DNA from: Dipteris shenzhenensis
Lineage: Eukaryota > Polypodiophyta > Polypodiopsida > Gleicheniales
Direction: 5' to 3' (one strand)
Assembly (NCBI GenBank): GCA_047967505.1
Contig: CM106540.1
Length of the DNA: 64,000 bases
The position numbers and the translations under genes are program-made. Below, in pieces: positions 53,785 through 63,843 of the stretch; position 1 is the first letter of the stretch, and each line of letters begins with the position of its first letter. The notes beneath the pieces are model-generated. The model worked only from the letters and a program-made list of their open reading frames with translations, was not told the DNA's origin and did no database searches.

Positions 53785-54156
53785 AACCATGGCACCCATT
53801 AATTGTTAGCGCTTCGCATGCGAATAATAGTCTGTAGACTAATCCTAGTCACTGTGGGCGTCCCCACCAAGCAAACATAACACATAAACATAGAGCAATT
53901 TCTCTGGTTGACCAAGGCCAACCCTCTTGGTCATAATTAAGAGGCATGACCTGTTAGAGACTCACTAGGCAACCATGGCACCCATTAATTGTTAGCGCTT
54001 CGCATGCGAATAATAGTCTCTGGACTAATCCTAGTCACTGTGGGCGTCCCCACCAAGCAAACATAACACATAAACAAAGAGCAATTTCTCTGGCTGACCA
54101 AGGCCAACCCTCTTGGTCATAATTAAGAGGCGAGACCTGTTAGAGACTCACTGTGC
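53785..54156. repeat. 186-bp tandem duplication spanning the copia D left junction
   Basis: AACCATGGCACCCATTAATT starts at 53,785 and again at 53,971. The first unit already contains TGTTAGAGACTCACT, the first 15 bp of the copia D LTR, followed by AGGC. The second unit runs into the real LTR. The duplication therefore happened after copia D inserted. Confidence 0.88.
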
Positions 54157-54830
54157 CCACCTGTGAGCCCCCATTTTGTGGGGACAAGGGGCAGTGAGAG
54201 GTAGGAAGGATGGGAAAGAGAGACCCAAGCAGACATCATAGGCAACCAGCACACGGGCTGGTTGCTGTCTGCAAACAGCAGAGAATTAGGGGGGGCCCTG
54301 TGCCTCCCTGGAAGCATCAACAGTCCCATGGACTGGCTGCACAGGGCACCCTTTTATAGGGGCCTGTGGCAGGGCCAGTCAGCCCAACCAGGGCTACCGA
54401 CCAGGGCCGACCCTGGTTGGATCTCCAGAACAGTCTGGTCGGCCACCAGTCAGGGGACCGACCCTGCTGGTCGGCCAAACCAGAGGGCCTGGGCAGTGCC
54501 TATAAAAGGCCCACTCACTCCTTCATTACAGCATCCAGTGCAGGACAGAAAGCCTCAGTCATAGGCTGTGCTGTGCACTCAGAGTTGGTCTAGTCTGACA
54601 GAGAGAGTTCCATCAGTTCTCCTCAGCACTTGGCTGAGTTTTGTATTGCTCCCCTGGAGCCAGTTTTCTGCCCACCATCCGGTGGATGAATATATTCTCT
54701 CTCTCTGTTTAAGTTATCTCTGAGTGAATGTTTATTGCATCTGTGATCAGTTATCTGAGTTGAGTGTCAAGAAGAGCGGGAGAGATCTTGGCTGGAGGTT
54801 TGAGTGATTCATTCCCTCCGTTTTCTAACA
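54138..54830 (+). repeat. 5' LTR of copia D
   Basis: 693 bp. It holds a leftward TATAAAAG (54,351-54,358) and a rightward TATAAAAGG (54,501-54,509) flanking about 142 bp of overlapping palindromes such as CCAGGGCCGACCCTGG (54,401-54,416) and CCGACC-CTGCT-GGTCGG (54,458-54,474). Confidence 0.95.
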
Positions 54831-54989
54831 TGGTATCAGAGCCATAGGCTCTCAACTCTTCCTCATCAAAGCACTCTCTGAAGGAAGGAGTTCCTTGGCA
54901 GTAAGGCAACTTTGTTTTCAGCTCAGGCTAGTACAGAAGGTCAGTTCATTTATTTCTGTTTCAGTTATTCAGTTTTGCTATTCACCAAG

Positions 54990-56189
54990 ATGGATCAGCG
55001 TTCAGAAGCCTCTACATCCATTGCTCGTCCTTCCTCCTTCTCCAGTCATCTTCCTTCTTCATTTATCCCTAATTTCGGTGAAGCTGGAAAGCTCGATGGA
55101 ACTAACTTTCCAATCTGGAAAGTCAAGATCCGAAGCCATCTCTTGGCACGGAGGTTGTGGAAGATTGTGAATGGGACCGGAGAAAAGCCGGAGGACCTTG
55201 TGGACAAAAGAGGTGAAGTTTTAGCTGAAGCAGATGCGGATGAACTCTGTGCATGGGAGGAGAGGGATGCTCAAGCCTTAGCAATGCTTATAGGCACGAC
55301 AGCAGATGCTGTGATTCCTCATATCCAGTTGGCAGAGACGTCTTCAGAGGCGTGGGCCATACTAAAGGAGCTGTATGAAACCGATAATACAGCTCGTATC
55401 ATTACATTTCAGCATCAGCTTTATAATCTTGATATGAATGAGGGTGATAGTGTGCATGATCATCTGACAAAGGTGAAAGTTGTGCGGGACCAGCTTGCAG
55501 CGGTTGGTCAGAAGGTGGACACGAGTCAATTGGCATTGCTCACACTCCACAAGTTGCCACGGAGTTTCAAAAGTTTAGTGACTACGGTCACTGCGGGTCA
55601 ACGGACTAAGCCAATCACCTTTGAGGAGCTTGGTCCACTCCTGCTTCAGGAGGAGGCTCGTGAGAAACTCTTTACGCAAACCGACGAGAAGGCATTGGTT
55701 GCCAAAGACAAGCCTGGAAAAGGCAAGCCAAAGGATTCCAAGAAATCAGAGGACGCTGAACCCAAGAAGAAAATGAAGTGCTTCTACTGTGAAAAGCTTG
55801 GCCACTCCGCCAAAGAATGCCGAAAGAAGAAGGCGGATCAAAAGCAGAAGAGAGAAGCCAAGAACAAAGAAGAGCCTAAGAGTGATTCTGCTAATGTGAC
55901 GACTGGACAGTTATTTTTACTCAGTGAACATTGTTCAGCATATGCAGTCAGTGAAGGTAAAGAGGGTTGGTATGTTGACAGCGGTGCTTCCAAGCACATG
56001 TCCAACAAAAGGACTTGGTTCAAAACCATGGAAAGTACACACCCGGATTCCAAAGTTTCTGTCGGGGATAGCCGGACATGTCCTGTGAAGGGCATCAATA
56101 GCATTCCTTTCATTACAACGGTGGTGAGGAGAAGGACATCCCTGGAGTACTTTATGTACCCAACCTTTGCAAGAATTTACTGCCTGTAA
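54990..56189 (+). pseudogene. Copia D gag-protease
   Basis: The ATG at 54,990 (MDQRSEASTSIAR) is the likely start. It has a copia gag domain (KLDGTNFPIWKVKIRSHLL, LYNLDMNEGDSVHDHLTKVK), a lysine-rich linker, the CCHC knuckle CFYCEKLGHSAKEC and the protease motif WYVDSGASKHMS near 55,970. The frame shifts near 56,117, so the last 25 residues are out of frame; the family-typical GVLYVPNLCKNLL is read in the next frame. Confidence 0.92.
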
Positions 56190-58997
56190 GTCAGATGGAC
56201 AAAAACAACATGGCAGTTCTCTTTCAAGATGGCAAGGTCACCGTGACATCCAAAGGAAATGGGCAGATGGTGGCTCAAGGCGTTGAAGAGAATGGACTTT
56301 ACCATCTCAGTGCAATGTTGGTTCATGAAGACAACGGAAAGTCCAAACTTTGGCATGAGCGCTTCGGTCATGTCAGCTATGGAATCTTGGCTGAAATGTC
56401 AAAGACGAAGATGGTGGATGGACTTCCACCAATTACAGGCAAGGATGATGTCTGTAGGGCTTGTCTAGAAGGCAAGCAGCACAAGGATAAGTTCCCACAA
56501 GAGGCCTCGTTTCGGGCCAGCAAACCACTTGAGTTGGTTCACGCCGACATTTGTGATCCAATGTCTACAGCATCGTGGGCAGGATCCAGGTACTCACTTC
56601 TCTTTGTGGATGATTTCAGTAGAATGACCTGGGTATATTGCTTGGCTAAAAAGTCTCAGGCTTTCGAGAAATTCAAAGACTGGAAGGCCAGAGTTGAAAA
56701 GGAGACAAGGGAGGATGTCAAGACATTCCGCACAGACAGGGGGGAGAATTCACCTCAAGTGAGTTCAACACATTTTGTCGCAAGCATGGTATCAAGCGAC
56801 AACTCACCACGGCACATACTTCTCAGCAAAACGGGGTAGCCGAGAAGAAAACCACCACAGAGACAAGGCTTGCTATGCTCCGATGGAGGAATCTTTATAA
56901 AGCCTATTGGAGTGAAGCTATCAATACAGCCGTACACATTCTCAACCGGACCAAGACGAAGGCCATTAAGGACAAGACTCCATATGAGGCATTTTATGGT
57001 AAGAAGCCCTCTATCACTCATCTTCGCATTTTTGGTTCTAACGCATGGGTGCATGTGCACAAGGAAGACAGGACCAAGCTTGATTCCCGGAGCAGACAAT
57101 GTATCTTTGTTGGGTATAGTGAAGAATCCAAGGCCTACCGCCTCTTCGACCCAGTAAAGAAGCAAATACTTATCAGTCGGGATGTTGTCTTCGCAGAAAA
57201 GGAACCTGAACCCCAGGAGGAGCCCCAGATTGAGAAGGAGGAGATTGTTCAACCCCCAAACCCACCCCATCCCAGGTTGACCATCCAAGAGGTGGCAAAA
57301 TCAGAAGCTGATGTTCCACAAGATACTCAGGAAGAGCAGGATGTTCCAAAACAAGTTCCCATTCCTCCTTCCACAGAGAAGCAAAAAACGTTGCCCCAAT
57401 GGTACCTACGGACATTGGAAGAGTCTCGGGTCACCGCATTACCTGAGAGTAGCAGTTTCGGATTGCGTCGGTCTCAACGTCTTCAAAAGGCCCCATCCGT
57501 GAATTTTGCTTTGGTGGCTCAGCTTGATGAGCCAAGGACGACCTTCGAGGAGGCGAAGAACAATCCAGAATGGCAGGCTGCCATGAAGGCAGAGATGGAT
57601 GCTATCCTGAAGAACAATACATGGGACTTAGTGGCCAGGCCCCTGCGACGAAAAGTCATCGGCACTAAGTGGATATACAAACTTAAATACAAATCCGACG
57701 GCAGCTTGGATAAGTATAAAGCAATGTTAGTGGTGAAAGGTTTTGCTCAAACTGCAGGCATGGATTTTGATGAAACTTTTGCTCCCACAGCCCGCATGGT
57801 TACTATCCGGACAGTGATTGCCCTTGCTACCCAATTCTAGTGGCCTATTTTTCAAATGGATGTGAAGTCCGCATTCCTTAATGGAACCCTGGAGGAGGAG
57901 GTATACGTGGAGCAGCCACCGGGCTTTCAAGAACCAGGGATTCCATTAAAGGTCTGCAGATTGAAGAAGGCGTTATACGGGCTGAAACAGGCCCCCAGAG
58001 CTTGGTACCAAAGGATTGATATATTCTTTCAGAAGATAGGGCTCAGTCGGAGTCCTTCTGAGGCAAACCTTTACTTGTTCATTGAGAAGGGATTGCGACT
58101 GGTACTCATCCTCTATGTTGATGATCTTATCTTGACATGTGATCATGTCAAGAAGATTTCACAGGTTAAGGAGCTACTCATGTCTGAGTTTGAGATGACT
58201 GACCTTCAGTTATTACATTACTTCCTTGGGATTGAAGTAAAGCAGGCCAAAGACAGGATCTTCATTTCACAGGAGAAATATTGCAGAGAAATTCTGAAGA
58301 GATTTCAGATGGAGGATTACAAAACAGCATTAACTCCCATGGAGGTCGGGCTCAAGCTAAGTGTTCACGACACATCTCAACCGGTTAATACTCCCTTGTA
58401 TCGACGATTGGTAGGAAGTTTGCTTTACCTTACCAATACTCACCCTAATATTTGTTATGCAGTTGGGCTATTATGCCAGTTCTCTACATCTCCCAGGAAA
58501 AGTCATTGGGTGCTGAGGTATCTGAAGGATACTTGCACCTATGGGATCACCTACACCAAAGGCATCGAACTAGGCGGGTTCTGTGGCAATGATTGGGCAG
58601 GTGATGCGGACACCAAAAGATCGACGACAGGATATTGTTTCTTACTTGCATCTGGTACCATCTCTTGGTTAAGTAAGAAGCAACCCACAGTGGCCCTTTC
58701 ATCTACAAAGGAAGAGTACAGAGCCGCGTGTACAGCACCTTGTGAGACACTGTGGTTGAGGTGGATTCTGGAGGACATGGACGTGTGTCAGGAGGATGCG
58801 ACAGTGCTGATGTGCGACAATCAGAGTTGCATAGCTATTGCCAAGAATCCACTGTACCATGCGCGGAGACCAAGCACATCGAAGTTCATTACCATTTTGT
58901 TCGAGAGCTCATCATCAACAACGTGATCGAGCTTATCTACTGCCCGACCGCCGACAACTTGTCCGACCTCTTCACGAAGGCACTCCCTCGAGAATAG
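56117..58997 (+). pseudogene. Copia D integrase, reverse transcriptase, RNase H
   Basis: Integrase zinc segment LWHERFGHVSYGIL near 56,350 and CRACLEGKQHKDKFP; core HADICD, FVDDFSRMTWVY and FRTDRG, where a run of six G at about 56,739-56,745 shifts the frame just before the expected GEFTS. The next frame has SQQNGVAEKK and PYEAFYGKKPSITHLRIFGS. Reverse transcriptase: GTKWIYKLKYKSDGSLDKYK, an in-frame TAG at 57,838, then [20 protein letters not shown] and LYVDDLIL near 58,110. RNase [28 protein letters not shown] two-base insertion near 58,869 shifts the last segment, which reads [14 protein letters not shown] and DLFTKALPRE. Four lesions make it inactive. Confidence 0.92.
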
Positions 58998-59055
58998 ATG
59001 GAGCACCTCATCAAACGCATGGGGATTGGCCCACAGTTGTGACATTGAGGGGGGG

Positions 59056-59763
59056 TGTTAGAGACTCACTGTGCCCACCTGTGAGCCCCCGTTTTGTGGG
59101 GACAAGGGGCAGTGAGAGGTAGGAAGGATGGGAAAGAGAGACACAGGCAGACATCATAGGCAACCAGCACACAGGCTGGTTGCTGTCTGCAAACAGCAGA
59201 GAATTAGGGGGGGGGCCTGTGCCTCCCTGGAAGCATCAACAGTCCCATGGACTGGCTGCACAAGGCACCCTTTTATAGGGGCCTGTGGCAGGGCCAGTCG
59301 GCCCAACCAGGGCTACCAACCAGGGCCGACCCTGGTCGGATTTCCAGAACAGTCTGGTCGGCACCAGTCAGGGGACCGACCCTGCTGGTCGGCCAAACCA
59401 GAGGGCCTGGGCAGTGCCTATAAAAGGCCCACTCACTCCTTCATTCCAGCATCCAGTGCAAGACAGAAAGCCTCAGTCATAGGCTGTGCTGTGCACGCTG
59501 TGCTGTGCACTCAGAGTTGGTCTAGTCTGACAAAGAGAGTTCCATCAGTTCTCCTCAGCACTTGGCTGAGTTTTGTATTGCTCCCCTGGAGCCAGTTTTC
59601 TGCCCACCATCCGGTGGATGAATATATTCTCTCTCTCTGTTTAAGTTATCTCTGAGTGAGTGTTTATTGCATCTGTGATCAGTTATCTGAGTTGAGTGTG
59701 AAAGAAGAGCGGGAGAGATCTTGGCTGGAGGTTTGAGTGATTCATTCCCTCCATTTTCTAACA
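59056..59763 (+). repeat. 3' LTR of copia D
   Basis: 708 bp, with an extra GCTGTGCTGTGCAC unit near 59,490-59,515 relative to the 5' LTR. Confidence 0.95.
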
Positions 59764-60010
59764 TGACCATCAGTCAAAGCGCCTTAAGTATGGCCAAGTC
59801 TCTCCAACCGAAGTTGGCGCAACTTGCTTAACGAAGTTAATCCTCTTGGCGTGAGCCAAGTCTCGTTGACTGCAGTCAACACTCTCTGACCGAAGTCAGC
59901 ACTTAAATTACTTGGTTAACCATGGTTCACCATCTTGACCGAAGCCAGATCTTCCTAACCGGGGTTAGGCTTACTTAACCAAGGTTAAGTATCTTTGACC
60001 GGAGTCAAGA
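59764..60010. repeat. Array of short palindromes at about 20-bp spacing
   Basis: At least nine 13-16-bp inverted repeats in a row, e.g. CCAACCGAAGTTGG (59,804), TTAACGAAGTTAA (59,828), CTTGGCGTGAGCCAAG (59,845), GTTGACTGCAGTCAAC (59,865), CTGACCGAAGTCAG (59,886), CCTAACCGGGGTTAGG (59,954), CTTAACCAAGGTTAAG (59,974) and TTGACCGGAGTCAA (59,995). Several arms contain TTGAC, the W-box core bound by WRKY factors. Confidence 0.9.
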
Positions 60011-60133
60011 CTTTGACCAAATGAAAGTAGCTCTTTCAACATAATTAAATAAATGAACAACTTGTTAATTATGATCAATAACTGGTCAACTTATGCTTTG
60101 ACTTTGGAATATTTACAGCTTGGTGACACTTTG

Positions 60134-60168
60134 TGCCCTCATATCTCATTCACTTGGATATGAGGGCA
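60134..60168. repeat. Perfect 12-bp hairpin
   Basis: TGCCCTCATATC, an 11-base loop, then GATATGAGGGCA, fully complementary. It lies about 125 bp beyond the palindrome array. Confidence 0.9.
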
Positions 60169-60169
60169 T

Positions 60170-62312
60170 TCACTTGGAGCAGCAATTGAGGGAGCAGAAG
60201 GAGCAGCAGATCAGCCACCTGTGGACCTACATCCAGGAGAAGACAAGTGGGCTGTAGAGCTGCAGACCTAGCTCAGCAAGGTGCTGCCCACCTAGGCTGG
60301 CTTCTGGACAGCAAGGTGGAAGGAAGAGTCTACATACGCTTGAGGTAGAGCATGCAGGCTCAAGTCTAGAGATATCCAGCAGATAGTAGAAGTCCGTGGT
60401 GGTAAGATCAAAGGACCACGCTTTAGTGGGACTTTGAATCTCTCTCTCTTTGTATTGTGTCCATAGTTTTGGACGGAAATATATTCTTTTGGCAGCTTCT
60501 ATATCTGGTTGGATCATTGTCTATTGATGAGTCTGCACATCTATTTTAAGCACATAAGTTTAAGAAGTTTGTGATTCCACACCCCACACACACTGTGTGA
60601 GCTCCTGGGCTATTCTATCAGTCTTTAACTGTGCGTACCCTCTGTTGGTCGATTTCTAACAATTGGGTGGGATGCATTTACATATTTCAGGGTTGAGTGG
60701 AGTTGTCTAGTTCTACTTATTCACTCTAGAATCTAGTATCGGCATTGAAACATTTTTATTTAAAGAAATGGGGACAAGGTTCTTAGATTAAATTGTAAAG
60801 GTATGGTTAATTACAGCTTAATATAGATTAAATGGGTTTCAATATTTAATTCAACCCTGGCAATCATGTACACAGCTTCTACTTCAGCATTCTGCTTTCT
60901 GCTTTCTACTTCTGGCTAACCCCAACTGTAACCTATGATTCAATGACTGTTCTTGATCCTACTTCTCTTGTTCATTCATTCATCTTCATCATTGCATGCT
61001 TTCTTGCTCCTTCCTGGCGTCATTGCTGTCCCAAGCTCTCATGAAGCTGAATTTCGTATGTTTTTTTTGTATCTCCTTCATATGAATGCCGACTTTCGTA
61101 AGATACAGGCCTATCCACTTGTGTGAATTAATGTGAGTTTGGGCTCTGTTGGTGAATTCATTGAAGATCTGTGTGGCTGCCTGTCCCAGGACTGCACATC
61201 CAGATTGCAAACTGAGGATGAGGCATCCACCTGCATCTAGATATTGATATTTGTTGGAGAGAGACCCTAGACTCCTTGAAAGCACTGATGATTCCCAACC
61301 CAAGTCATCAGTCAGAAGCAGAATCTGCTACTTCCTAATTTGTAGGTCGATGTTCTAACACATAGTTGGCATGGGTATTGCAGAGTTGTCTCAGGAACAT
61401 GGATATACCACGGTCTTTCGATGTAATCATCATTTCCTTGAAGCATCAGCTCTCCAGCTGGACCTTTCCCTACTTTTTGTCACTGGACACTCTTCTTTGG
61501 TGTCTTTCAAGAGCTATTCAATCATTGGAAATATAGTAATTCATATCGAGTCAGAGCATTTAGAATATCTTGGGTTATTCCGTATTTTGTATCTCCTACT
61601 TTTCTTGAACAAGAAAGAGAAATAGATCACGCAGGGTGGCCATCCATACACACTGTAAATTCTGGTATCGTTTCAATTTCTTTAAGTTCTCTAATTGAAA
61701 AAGCTATAAGAGACAAATATGAAAATTAGGGGGGAAAAAGTCTCCATTAAATTTGAATGTGAAGAGCTGTAACAAGCCCAATGGAAACCCATCTTATTGG
61801 AGCATTCGTAGAAACCCTAAAGTCCACAGGGAATTTGACAGCAGGCAAGCCCTAAAGTAAAGATGCCAAGCTTTTTATTTTCTAGAGAGAAAAATGCCAA
61901 GCTTTAACAATGCTATGCTTGGAGAAATCTCTTCAGTTGCTGTCCAGGGGAATAGCTCTTGGCACTTTAATTTTGTTCCAGCCAATATTTGTCCTTTTGA
62001 TTGTGAGAGGCTATTCACATAGCCAGTCCTTTGGATGAGGATGACTGTTTATGTGGAACTCAAAGGTGATGATCACGACCCTAATTTCAAGTTGCACATT
62101 CTTGTGTCTCTACATTTCACATTTTGGCCCGATTTGGCACATTTAATCTCAAATAATTATGCAATAAACATAAATCCAACTTTTGATGCCAGCAAACAAG
62201 GGGAGGGGACCTACTACATGGTACTACTGTATCATGGTTCTAAGACACGTTAAAACCTGTTAAGACACGACACATTAGACATGCTTCAGACACAGGTGTC
62301 TGAAAGTATACA
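60170..62312. other. TAF12 intron, nothing recognised
   Basis: No coding match, LTR end or RNA gene was recognised. An 84-codon frame at 61,371-61,625 has no recognisable motif and is probably chance. Confidence 0.4.
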
Positions 62313-62530
62313 TTTGTAAGACTAGAGTATATCCAATCGTACAAATTTAGAATTTTTGTTGTTCTAAAGTCCGAAATTCTACACACCCAAAAAAAAAAAG
62401 CGAAAGAAAGGAACAATGAAGTAACAAAAAATTTTTGAAAAACAAGTAGACATACTTAGCAAGCAAAGCAACACTTATGTCGTCATCATAAGCAGCTATA
62501 TTGGGTTTCTAAAGACCCGCGGAGTCTCTT
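62313..62530. repeat. Dispersed repeat family R2, copy 2
   Basis: Same order of words as the copy at 30.9 kb: TAAGACTAGAGTATATCCAA, then TTGTTCTAAAG, ACATACTTAGCAAGCAAAGC and AAAGACCCGCGGAGT. Class unknown. Confidence 0.8.
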
Positions 62531-63538
62531 GAGCAAACCCAATGCTTACTAAAATACGTCCAAAAAAAACAAACAAAAACAGCAACAAAAAAACAAAAGA
62601 GAAAGATAACAAGAAATAAAGAAGAAAGGAAGAAGGTGACTAAGTAAAAATAAACAAACAAATACAGAAAAAAAATCGAACAAAAAACAGGAATAATCTC
62701 TCTCTCTCTCTCTCTCAGCATAGTACTCAGCAAGGGCCTTAGCATGCCCTTTGCTCCAGCCCTTTGTGGCTTGTCTGATTTTTTTTCCCTCTTGGTGTTT
62801 TCCGCACTCTGTCCCATAGGCCCATGAGGCCTTCCACGGGCGTTAATATATCTCTCTTTCTTTCTTTCTTTCTTTCTTTCCCTCATGTAGGAATGAAAGA
62901 AAGAATTTACAGAATGAATGAATTATTTAAAACATAAAAAACTAAATGAAACTTTTACACTTATGGACCGCCTCCTACAAAGATGCAAAATTACATTCCT
63001 AAGTTAGAAAGCACATGCATACTTAATCAAACTCTTTTATATCTGAATAGAAGTACACAAGTATATAGCTCTAGAACTTGGTTGCAACTTACTAGCATAG
63101 CTAGCTGCTAGAAGTACACTTAGCATTGTAGTTAAGAGTCAAGACCCAAGACTAAGAAGTTAAGAGCTGCACGGCAATACGCCGAGATGGCTGTACGGCT
63201 GTGCAGGTTGTATGGCAGATTTGACTGCTGCCAGCTGATCCAGATTTGCTGGTTAGCGAGCAGCGTGGTGTCAGGTTTGGAGCAGACTAGCAGACAGTGC
63301 TGTGCGTGTGAGGAAGATTGTGACATGGGCTCAAAGTCCAATTTCCAAAATAAAAATTTTAGCGCTTTTTAGTATTTTATTGCGTACATGTTTAAAGTGT
63401 CTAATGTGTCTTAACACGAATCTTAAGAACCACGTACTGTATGCTTCAATTCAATCTCCATGGACTTCTTGGATTTCTTATTTTATGATTTTTGTGTTAA
63501 ATGGGATTTTGAGCTAGTGGTAGTCAATCGACACTTAC
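62531..63538. other. TAF12 intron with simple repeats
   Basis: Contains (TC)n at about 62,697-62,718 and (CTTT)n at about 62,855-62,880. No gene recognised apart from the donor site next to 63,538. Confidence 0.5.
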
Positions 63539-63613
63539 TGATTCTACAAAATCATCTGCAATCTCCAATAAAATGTCCTCAACCTCAGGATCAAGCCGCT
63601 CGAGAGGATCCAC
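63539..63613 (-). CDS. TAF12: TAF12 histone-fold exon (first helices)
   Basis: 75 bp, 25 codons, VDPLERLDPEVEDILLEIAD then DFVES. The acceptor ends GCTGCAG and the donor is GTAAGTG. Phase 0 on both sides. The match to the TAF12 consensus (VDPxExLDxxVExxLLxIADDFxxS) is direct. Confidence 0.95.
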
Positions 63614-63843
63614 CTGCAGCCGTAATGCAATATTTTCCACAAGAAGGGTAACTCTAGTTAATATCATTGAGCTTGCATAAATTCAGACCTTAATCCATAG
63701 TCCGATATTGCAGCCACCTCTCCAACTATGACCATATCCAATCTTATGACACTGGGTGACTAGTGCCTATAAAATGCCCTGACGACAAAGGCCTTTGACT
63801 GACAGGAAACCCTAAAAGAAACCATCAGAAACGTTGTACGTAC

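Larger units (their letters stand above)
54138..59763 (+). mobile_element. Full-length Ty1/copia retrotransposon D
   Basis: A 5,626-bp element with LTRs of 693 bp (54,138-54,830) and 708 bp (59,056-59,763), TGTTAG...CTAACA. The tRNA-Met primer-binding site TGGTATCAGAGCC follows at 54,831. A polypurine tract TTGAGGGGGGG precedes the 3' LTR. Target duplication: TGACC on the right (59,764-59,768). The left side reads TGACC in the first duplicated flank unit (before 53,952) and AGACC next to the LTR. LTRs differ by about 16 substitutions and a few indels by eye, including a 14-bp duplication in the 3' LTR. Coding regions carry four or five lesions. Confidence 0.95.
28660..63538 (-). other. TAF12: TAF12 34.9-kb intron
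   Basis: Bounded by a GTAAGTG donor and a GGGACAG acceptor on the minus strand. It contains two full-length LINEs, gypsy and copia elements and the palindrome array, all annotated separately. Confidence 0.9.

Noticed and set aside
61371-61625. 84-codon plus-strand frame as a gene
   Set aside because: No motif, no neighbour support, and length is within chance expectation in AT-rich intron sequence.
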